Assembly: GCA_027186245.1 (NCBI GenBank)
Contig: CP114481.1
Span: forward strand, 56,924,569 to 56,988,568
DNA length: 64,000 bases
Direction: 5' to 3'
DNA from: Coriaria nepalensis
Taxonomy: Eukaryota; Streptophyta; Magnoliopsida; Cucurbitales; Coriariaceae
Shown here: positions 56,237 through 64,000 of the stretch, in pieces
Position numbering within the stretch: position 1 is the first letter of the stretch
Layout: each line of letters opens with the position of its first letter
The notes under the pieces: generated by a model
Databases searched by the model: none
What the model saw: only the letters and a program-made list of their open reading frames with translations
Told to the model about the DNA's origin: nothing
Translations under genes and position numbers: made by a program

Positions 56237-58234
56237 TCAAGAATGTATGCTCATCATTGAAACAGAGTCAGGTTCATGCCCATGAACCCGAAAGCGATAG
56301 ATGCAAGTATGAGAAGGGTTTCCATGGTTTGACGTGAAATCAAACCTGACCGTGTCAACAACACCAGAACCAGCTGCGTCCATGACATTGAACGTTTGAG
56401 CATTGCTTTTTTCCAGGTCGTAAGTAAATTCTGCTAATAATGAATTCTCGGTGTAGACTGCTGTTTCAATGTCGGGACCTTGAAGCCATCCTGCGACCTT
56501 GCAGTCCCTAGGAGCACTTGATCTATCATAAGCAACACTCTGTCCAAATAAACATATTTGGCAGATTAGAAGATTTTAATAAATATAATCATACAAGCAC
56601 CAAAATTAAAAAAGGGCATTTATAATGAGACATACTATAATAATCGTCAATTGTGAAAATCTCTGCATTCACATTTTCTCTTTCCAAAATAGTCAAGACA
56701 TTCAATAGGAACGATCAAGTTTAATCTTCAAATACAGTGGTTAACTACTCAAGTAGATACAGGACTAAGCTAATTTCCAACGAGACAAGGTGAAACTAAT
56801 CCCTACACTTCCAACCTTCCTTCTCACTTCTCAGAAAGCGTACTCTATTTTGCTGTTGATACTCTTAACTACTCTCCACCCTCTAAGTTTTTCTCTAAAA
56901 GTACATCCTCATCTAACGTGAAAATGAGAAGTTACTCAAAATTGCACATCCTACTAAATCCTCCATCAAGGAGATCACCATCGAAAACTTATCAATATAG
57001 CATCCATACTAAACACAGAACCAGTGTTTGCAATACCAGGTTCAATAGCAAGAGGATTAAAAAATAATTTTAAAAAGGTAAAAAAAGATTAAAATGGCAA
57101 ACATAGGCACACTACTTGTAGAGAAACAAAGACCAAAAATCAGAAGATCACCTTTGCAACATGTTCCAAAGTAATAGCCTCTGGAATGATAGCCGTCCTC
57201 AGCCTAATCTGGACAAACCCGGAGCCTCCTTTCAATGCAAAACACTGCCCGGGCTCCCCAAAACTTGGTTTCAACATCTTAACCGCATCATTATGAATCT
57301 CATTTCGAGCACTCGCTAAAAGCCAATTAATTACCCTCCCTCTTAGATATGGTTCAGAGTGCCTAACAACCATTGCCCCACCTGACGCTAGTGCATAATC
57401 AACTCTCCCAAGCCCATCAGACGAGTGCTTCTCAATCTCCTTCTCGATCATTTCTTTCGCATATGCTCTTATATCACCCAAGCTAGCAAACCCACCACCT
57501 ACCTCACCACTCTTTGCCATTTTCAACTCCTCATAAATCTTCTCAAACTCTTGTTTGGATAACCAATCAGTGGCCCTCAATTCCCCAAGTGACTTCTCAA
57601 AGCCACCAGCTCTGACCTCCAAGGTCTTCAACCCAGTCTCCAAATGTGCACCTTGATCTTTAATCTTCTTAATCACCTCGCTTCTTAATCCTCCAATCTT
57701 ATTATCTATCTTACGGTCCACAACTTCAACCTGCACCTGCATCATCTTTGTTGTAGTCTTCAAGAAAGCTTCGAGTTCTGCAATTCGTCCCTCAAACTGA
57801 GAAAACCCCATATCAGTGTCTGCTAAACCGTCACCAGACTTCAAAGCCAACTTCCTTATCAGCTGAGCCAAGCCTAGAAGAGCGATCACGAGTATTAAAT
57901 TCTTGGTAAATACGCTGGCGATAGTGACCCAACGAGATTTCTCCGGCTTCGTAGGGACCTTTCGAGATCGTCTGGGAAAAACAGTGGAATTCGCCACACT
58001 TTTCTTCGCCTGAGGCAAATCCCTGAACGATTTTTCTAGAACCGCCTCGCCTCTGTTGGATTGATGGCTCAGATCTACGTTATCACTAGCGTTTACTCTA
58101 TCCTCTCCTCTGCCACTAGAAGGCGAAATGCCTTCACTTGTCACCAATCCGATACTGGTCCTCTTCTCCGATGCCAGCACCGGCCTCCGACGACTTCCTG
58201 GATTGGCCGTGATGGATACGGTCGAAGCCGCCAT
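56237..58234 (-). CDS. SUN1: SUN-domain inner nuclear envelope protein (SUN1/SUN2-like)
   Basis: Inner nuclear membrane part of LINC complexes, linking chromatin and lamina to KASH proteins and positioning nuclei and meiotic chromosomes. Two exons, 58234-57152 and 56539-56237, give 461 residues, the usual length for the plant C-terminal SUN class. N-terminal nucleoplasmic region with a basic nuclear-localisation-like stretch ([15 protein letters not shown]), one membrane segment ([20 protein letters not shown], about 111-130), a coiled coil of about 150-230, then the SUN domain ([46 protein letters not shown]) completed by exon 2 ([18 protein letters not shown]). SUN1 and SUN2 are not separated. 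No lesions were seen. Confidence 0.94.
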
Positions 58235-59480
58235 TTCCTATTAGACAACTTTAGATCGCAACGATTTAAAAAAATGTAGAACCCTAATAGAGAAGTAGAG
58301 AGCCTAAATACAGCGAAAACAAAAACCGAGGAAGAGAAATACCGACTGAGATTTGTCAACTGACTCGATCTCGATCTGGAAGGGGAAGAGAAGACGAACA
58401 GATTTTGGAGGGAGAGATTTGATTTCTTTTCCGACACCGAAATTTTAGAAATGAAGCGCGGGATGTGAAACTGGGGAAAATAACCGACGCCACGTTTCGA
58501 GCGCTTCTGTGTTCAAACTTTGATAATTATAGCGTATATATAATTTAAATGAAATTTTTTTATTTTTATTATTATATATTATTTTATTTTAAAATTTTTA
58601 ATATTAATTTTTTTTTAAAAAATTAATATTAAAAAACAAATTGATATAATCTAATTTATTAACAAAAACTAATTTTCTCAATAATAACGGATTGATCTAA
58701 TTTTATTCATAAAAAATCGAACTAATTAAGAAAAAGTTTAAAAAAAAATAATAAATAAACCTCTATTAATGGAGGTCAGATGATCCGATTATTATTATCA
58801 TTATTTTTTAAATTAATTAGATCCCGCTCTTTATAAGAAAAAAAGCAGATCGATCAATTTATTCTTAATGAAGAATTGAATCAATCCGATTCGAGTTAAG
58901 AATCGGGTTGATTGAAATTAGATATCTTATAAAGAAATTGAATCATTTTCGATAAATTTTTTTACAGAAAAGACAGATCATTATAAAAATAAAAATTACA
59001 AATTGAATACAATGATTAAAAAGTGAATTCATCTTCTCTTTTCTTATGGTCTTTTTTTTGGGCAAATTATTACTTATATGCCACTGCATTATGCTTGGTG
59101 AAGAAAAAAAAATACTCCTACGACGTAATTACAACACAATTTATATATCATTTATGCATTTATCCTCAAAAGTTCAATTAGTAGGTACTAAATCAAAGAC
59201 AGGACACTACATATATACTGAAAATTGGTAAGGAAAAAAAAAACATATATATATCAAACTAGGGATATTTTAGGCACACTAAAGTTACAGTGATCTTTTC
59301 CGTGATCTTTTCCATGAAAATCTGTTTTTACCTTGATGATCATTATGGGGCGAATATTTACAGGCAGAACCTCATTGATAGGCAACAAAAGGCGGCACAT
59401 ACTATGAGGTTCCGATTTCTGGGTATTAATGGAACCTTGGATGATTGTGGCTAGATAGAAGGAGCTCATCACATTGTTTG
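58235..59480. other. AT-rich spacer, SUN gene/AREB3
   Basis: The first 200 bases are the SUN gene leader and promoter. The sequence at 58520-59000 is very AT-rich with poly-A/T runs and weakly repeated AATCGA/GATCGAT-type words. A short direct repeat GTGATCTTTTCC occurs twice at about 59289-59311. No gene is seen. Confidence 0.5.
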
Positions 59481-60688
59481 TTAGAGTGGGGCGGATGACG
59501 TTCTGCGTAGCTGATACTTAGGCTCAGGAGGAGGTGTGGATGGCAGCATATTCTCTAGCTCCTGGATGTGAATGGAGAAGTTAATCAGAGTGAAATTATT
59601 GCCAGCAAATGTTGATCAATATATCAGGCAAAGTCCTAAGGGAAGTGTCACAATTCACAGGGATCGTACTACAAAGAAGAATATATAACCTTCCGTGCCC
59701 TGAGCCTTTCATTTTCCTCTTCTAAACGTGAGACTTTGTTCTCCAATTCATTGGTGTACGCCTGCAGAAAGCAGCCTCTTAGGTAATCAGAAAACAAAGG
59801 AAAGAAAACATATCATGGATAACAGAAAGAAAAAGAAAATACAAACCAAACTTTTCAAAACATGGAGAAAAACTTCACCTGCTTCCTAGCCCGTGATCGG
59901 GCAGCTGATTCCCTGTTCTTTATCATCCTCTTCTGCCTTCGCTCCACAGTCTTCTCAATTATTTCCTCAGGGGCACTTCTCTTCCTTCCAGGTACCGGTG
60001 TATCAGATAACGTCCCCATTAAAGGAGATGCTAACCTTACCTGGTTGTCAGCATATGGAACATCCATAATGGCACCCGGGACCACATGCAACGGCTGTGG
60101 CATAGGCTGGCCTGGCATATAAACCCCCATCATGCTTTGCTGCGGATGCTGATATGGCGGCTGCGGATATTGCATCCACTGACTTTGTTGGGGAAACTGC
60201 GGGACCACACTTGCATCAACTTCAACAGCAGGACCCATACCCCTTTTATCCGCCCCTTCAGCAACAACTCCAGCTTTCACCAAAAAATCCTCCAGAGTCA
60301 TCTCTCCTAAGGTAGGTTGTCTATCCCGGGATTTCTTCCCCTCGTCATTTTTGCTCTGTTGAATATCTCTCCAAACTTCATCAACTGTCTTCTTGCTCAG
60401 CGCATTAGTTAATGAAAGGCTTGACTGGCGTTGCAGGCTTGTTTGATTGGCCAAGGAAGTACCCTCAATATCCATACTCACGGACTGGCTAACCTCTGCT
60501 GTCCATACATTTTTGAGAAGCTCGTCAAGGTTCATGCTGTTCAGTGGCTTTCCCAAGTCACCCAACTGATTTTGGACCTCGTCGAGAGTAAGACTGTACA
60601 GTGAGTTCTGACGAGCCAATAACTGGAATTGGGATTGCTTGCCGTTCCCATCACTCCCTCCCTGAGATCCCATTGTTTGAATCCCCAT
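59481..60688 (-). CDS. AREB3: ABI5-like bZIP transcription factor (AREB3/DPBF3-like)
   Basis: Group A bZIP activator of abscisic-acid-responsive genes, binding ABRE (ACGTG) sites. Three coding exons, 60688-59879, 59761-59690 and 59561-59481, give 320 residues. Conserved phospho-regions C1-C3 carry SnRK2 sites (ARQNSLYSLTLDEVQNQLG, LLKNVWTAE, LQRQSSLSLT, TLGEMTLEDFLVKAGV). The Gln/Pro-rich middle is followed by the basic region RRQKRMIKNRESAARSRARK and a leucine zipper (ELENKVSRLEEENERL) across exons 1-3. The C4 end reads RRTSSAPL. The start MGIQTMGSQGG matches the family; an upstream in-frame ATG at 60763 lacks family similarity and lies in the leader. The subgroup is assigned by recall. Confidence 0.9.
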
Positions 60689-61296
60689 ATACTGGCTAAA
60701 TCTCAAAAGTTTAATTGCATGTCCAAGCCTGAGAAATTTTACGGAAATGGTTATAAAAATCACAAATAAGGAGTGAAACTACCTTGATCAGGTCCTTGGA
60801 GTTACCAGAGTGATGATGAGCCTGTAAAACCCAGTGGAAGTTAGAGATTGAGCAGTTTACTTAGTCCAGCTCCAGCACATTTTAGGCATGCATTCTATAA
60901 ATATGTGTAAAAAGTAATCTGAAGTCTAAAACGTATGGAAAGAAAAATAATAAAATTTGGGGATTAAGGCAAAAAGGATCTTGAAACCCAATCTGCAAAC
61001 TCAATAAAAAAAAAAAACCATTGCTAACCTTGTAAATCAGTCATAGAGACCCATCAAACCATAAACAACAAATTTCGCTCAAACAAAATCAAAAGGAAAT
61101 GCCATTACCAACATCAAAATTCTCACGAAAATCAAAAAGAAAATTGATAGAGGAGAAGAAACGACAAGTCGGGTAAACAGATTTCAATAGTATCTCTTAC
61201 ATGCAAGAGCATTGAGGGGAGCTAAGAGGTCTCCACTCTCCATCAATCAATTTCAGTGAAACCCTAAAACCTCGAAACTCAATCCCACCGGACAAA

Positions 61297-61327
<31 letters not shown>

Positions 61328-61700
61328 GCCAATCGAAATTCCAGCCCGACTTAAGAAGAAAAGAAATCTATAATTCATAAAGCTTCCGAACACCACAGAA
61401 GAAATAACGAATTCTTATAGTGAAAAACAAGTTTGCATGCAACCAAATCAGTGCTCTCTATTGCAAGAACAAAGCGATACTCGAAACGAAAATTATAACT
61501 GGAAAAGTCAAACCGCACGTCATTCTCCAATAAAAAAAAATTGTTAATAATACTAAGGACGAAAAATCTAGGAAGAAAAGTAGAAGGAAATGAACACGCA
61601 GTGTAATTAACTGAAGAAAAAAAGAATGAGAGAGTGTACCTGTCTTCTTGCAGTTGATTAAACAGATTGTCCGATAATCTGAAGAACATGAAGGAGAAGA
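60689..61700 (-). promoter_or_regulatory. Intron-containing leader and promoter of AREB3-like gene
   Basis: AT-rich leader region with an AAACCCTAAAA telo-box-like motif near 61258-61268 and an A-rich tract at 61296-61327. A likely donor ACCTG-type junction lies near 61640 on the minus strand. Exon limits cannot be fixed by eye. Confidence 0.4.
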
Positions 61701-61921
61701 CGAAGTATTTGAAATCAAAATACAGAAGGAAAAGAAAACTAAAAGCAAGAAATCATCAAACACTATCTTATATTTTTGTTTTCTTTTGTCTCGAGGGGTT
61801 TTTTCGAACAGAGAAAAAAAACAGAGGGAGAATCAGAAAAATAGAAAATGAAAGGGAAAAGAAAACAAAACAAAACAAAAAAACTTGTAATATCTATTCG
61901 TATTTATTATTTATTATTTTT

Positions 61922-62034
61922 AATTATTATTATTATTATTATTTTTTATAACCATAACTACTTCGGACAGTGTTGGGTTTTTCTTGTTGAAAATAAAATA
62001 AAATAAAATAAAATAATATATATATATATATAAT
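61922..62034. repeat. Clustered microsatellites: (ATT)n, (AAATA)n, (AT)n
   Basis: (ATT)n at about 61922-61942, (AAATA)n pentamers at about 61990-62015, running directly into (AT)n up to about 62032. Confidence 0.85.
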
Positions 62035-62362
62035 TTTTTGTTTTAATCCAAAACTACCCTTCGTGTTTTTGTGTCCTGTGTGCATCTGCATGTTGGTAAT
62101 CATGAGGCCCACCATTTTTCTTTTCTCAGTAACGAGGATTTTGTTCCCCTCTCTTCTACTCCATTTCCATATTTCTGTTTTTCTCAAATAATGAAATATG
62201 TGTTTTCCATCTTGTATGTACGGACCAACACAAAATTATTAATTTATATTAAAATGAAATTAAATAAATAAAAAAAAAAAAAAGCAAAAGAGAGCTCACG
62301 GAGAGGTGTGAGTAAGGACGGACACAGCGGAACATAGCCCCATTGGGGAAAAAAGGAGGTTA

Positions 62363-62391
62363 AGAGAAGAGAAGAGAAGAGAAGAGAAGAG
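62363..62391. repeat. (GAAGA)n pentanucleotide repeat
   Basis: Five to six head-to-tail AGAGA/GAAGA units in the spacer upstream of the SUVH gene. Confidence 0.85.
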
Positions 62392-62659
62392 GAGGGAAAT
62401 GGGATCTTCTTGCATGGATCCAAAACCCAACGGGCGAGATTCATTCATTCGTAATTTCGTGTAGTAAAAATTACCTTTTTTGTAATTTCATTTTGGATCT
62501 ATGCGGGGAAGCTGATTTCACTCTTCTCTTGGCAATTAGCCTGCACGCAGTAGGCCCCATCTTTTTTTTTTTTCTTTTTTTTTCGTAATTATCTATTTTA
62601 ATTCTTTTTCTATTTTAACTCCAATTTAGAATTTATTATATACTTATTTCTAAAATGTT

Positions 62660-62840
62660 TTAGAAAAATCATTTTGGGCTTAAGAGGTCATTTTGGGCTG
62701 TGTCGTGTTTAGAAAAAGTAATCATTATGGAGAAAGCCCAATATTGGCTCAAATAAAATTACTATATATGGACCCATAAAACAGTAAAACAGGCCCCGAC
62801 CGAAATGGGCCGTCCAAACTCCAAAATGAAGTGAGATTCA
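62660..62840 (+). promoter_or_regulatory. Cluster of TGGGCY/RGCCCA (site II-like) motifs upstream of SUVH1/3
   Basis: TGGGCT occurs twice (about 62674 and 62692), AGCCCA at about 62736 and TGGGCC near 62807. Such clusters mark promoters of growth-related plant genes; here they lie about 250-400 bp before the presumed leader. Confidence 0.45.
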
Positions 62841-63069
62841 ATTCCACGTCACCCCGGCCATTACACACGTCAGCAGAGACCAAAAGGTCCGAAGTTAATG
62901 TAGCAAAGGCACGCGTGACGAAATGAGTTGCCGTCCATTGGACAATACGGAGCTGACGACAAGAAGATGTTTCAACTGTGAAAGTGGGCTTCCTCGGAAT
63001 CCGCCAACCCGACTTGAAAGGATGGTGGGAGGGAAGGAGTGAAAGAGAAGAGGGAAAGAATCGCTGTCC

Positions 63070-63105
63070 ATGGAAGAGGGAACAAACCCGTCGTCTTCTT
63101 CGTAA
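63070..63105 (+). promoter_or_regulatory. Upstream ORF in SUVH1/3 leader
   Basis: ATG at 63070 opens an eleven-residue frame (MEEGTNPSSSS) ending in TAA at 63103-63105, directly before a likely leader-intron donor (AAG followed by GTTTCT). Its presence in the mRNA is inferred, not shown. Confidence 0.45.
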
Positions 63106-63398
63106 GGTTTCTTCTTCTCAGCCTTTGATTTTATTGATTTTGTTCTGCTGCTTCTCTTCAACATGCATTGTCACTGCTCTTCTTTTTCCTCTTTAACTTT
63201 TTTTTTTATGACGTGTTTTTTTGTTAATTTCGATTTCGAACTGAAACTAGGTTTTTCTCAGCAACGTGTGACTTCTCACTGAGCTACTCTGCATGAAGAA
63301 AATGGGTTTAGGTTAGTTCGTAGCGTGTAGGGTGTATTTCTGACAAGTAGAGAAAAGAGAGAGAGGAAATAAGAAGTTATTTTAAGTGTTTGTTTGTC

Positions 63399-64000
63399 AT
63401 GGAAAGAGGAGGGTCATCAGCTTACAGTTCTGTTCCAAATAATTCAGCTTGTATTGACAAGAACAGAGTTCTAGACATAAAACCACTTCGTCAATTAGCA
63501 CCTATTTTCCCAAACACGCCTCATCAAGGCCATTCTCAAGCTTCCCCCTTGATGAGTTTATCTCCCTCCGGCCCTTTCCCGCCTGGATTTTCCACCTTTT
63601 ACCCATTTAGCACTCCCCAATGGCCCGATGGTATGCCCGACCTCAACCACCAGGCTCCTTGCTACCCAACACCTCTCCGGGCTTTTAAAAGCACACAGGC
63701 CCATGAATCCAATGGAGACTATGAAGAATCTTACGACAACAGCCCCAAACGGCTATGTGGTTCTAAATCTCGTGGCTCTAATTCCTCTCAAAAGCTGAAG
63801 AAGAAACAGAAGAACAATCTTGACCCAAACCTTTCATTGTCTATTGTCGGTTGTAATGCACCTGGTATTAGTTCTGTACCTGGTATAACTCAATCTGAAA
63901 GAGATAATGGAGACAGGGATGTTGTTACTTGTGTTCGTATGACATATGATGCACTTCGTAGAAGGCTAAGTCAGCTTGAAGAGGTCAAGGAGTTGAGAAA
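63399..64000 (+). CDS. SUVH1: SUVH1/SUVH3-like histone methyltransferase-family protein, N-terminus (3' partial)
   Basis: Start of a plant SU(VAR)3-9 homologue. The open frame runs from ATG at 63399 to the window end, 200 complete codons without a stop or intron. The N-terminus (MERGGSSAYSSV, DKNRVLDIKPLRQLAPIFP, SPSGPFPPGFSTFYPFS) is the Pro-rich region typical of the SUVH1/SUVH3 group, followed by a Lys-rich segment (KLKKKQKNN) and the start of the two-helix bundle (RMTYDALRRRLSQLEE) that precedes the SRA methyl-cytosine reader and the SET domain. Those domains lie beyond 64000. In Arabidopsis SUVH1 and SUVH3 act as readers of methylated DNA that promote gene expression. Members of this group are usually intronless in the coding region, which agrees. 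Confidence 0.88.
   Translation, partial: MERGGSSAYSSVPNNSACIDKNRVLDIKPLRQLAPIFPNTPHQGHSQASPLMSLSPSGPFPPGFSTFYPFSTPQWPDGMPDLNHQAPCYPTPLRAFKSTQAHESNGDYEESYDNSPKRLCGSKSRGSNSSQKLKKKQKNNLDPNLSLSIVGCNAPGISSVPGITQSERDNGDRDVVTCVRMTYDALRRRLSQLEEVKELR

Overview
The window is eudicot nuclear DNA. It carries spliced plant genes with GT-AG introns, AT-rich spacers full of A/T homopolymers and plant-specific families: EIN3, FAR1-related, AREB-type bZIP, SUVH, PPR and RTM2-like proteins. No intact transposon, LTR or organelle insertion was seen. The species cannot be named from the sequence.

Layout. At 0.1-4.3 kb (+) is the C-terminal half of a UBP12/13 deubiquitinase. From 5.3 to 16.6 kb lies a decayed, mixed stretch. 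It holds an intronless broken copy of a steroid-5-alpha-reductase-like gene followed by the intact two-exon gene, then two snRNA genes on the minus strand (a U11-like RNA at about 7.46-7.58 kb and U4 at about 7.94-8.10 kb). After these come a sucrose-phosphatase pseudogene, a 5'-truncated GH3 glucosidase pseudogene, one intact RTM2-like small heat-shock gene and two aspartic-protease pseudogenes. From 17 kb onwards most genes are intact: a DEIH-box helicase (-) divergent from RBL, the COMPASS subunit (+); a berberine-bridge-like pseudogene; a PPR gene; a carboxylesterase (-); an LRR receptor-like pseudokinase (+); TIM21 (-) divergent from VPS36 (+); a REX1-B domain gene; a hAT-derived gene facing an FRS3-like gene; EIN3/EIL1 (-); a SUN-domain gene (-); an AREB3-like bZIP (-); and the start of SUVH1/3 (+), cut by the window end.

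The genes do not form one pathway. Recurrent themes are nuclear and chromatin functions (RBL, SUN, SUVH, FRS3), ethylene and ABA transcription factors (EIN3, AREB3), and ubiquitin or vesicle turnover (UBP12, VPS36). Two close divergent pairs (helicase/RBL, TIM21/VPS36) probably share promoters. From memory, several neighbours also lie close together in Arabidopsis (VPS36, SUVH1 and SUN1 on chromosome 5; EIL1 and FRS3 on chromosome 2), which suggests an old conserved segment.

The best unreported signals are the two snRNA genes. Both have an upstream sequence element and a TATA box at matching spacing, an Sm-like site and a 3' stem-loop. They place a major-spliceosome and a minor-spliceosome RNA about 0.36 kb apart on one strand. 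Exon boundaries were read by eye from splice signals, reading frame and family similarity; each reported multi-exon CDS sums to a whole number of codons.
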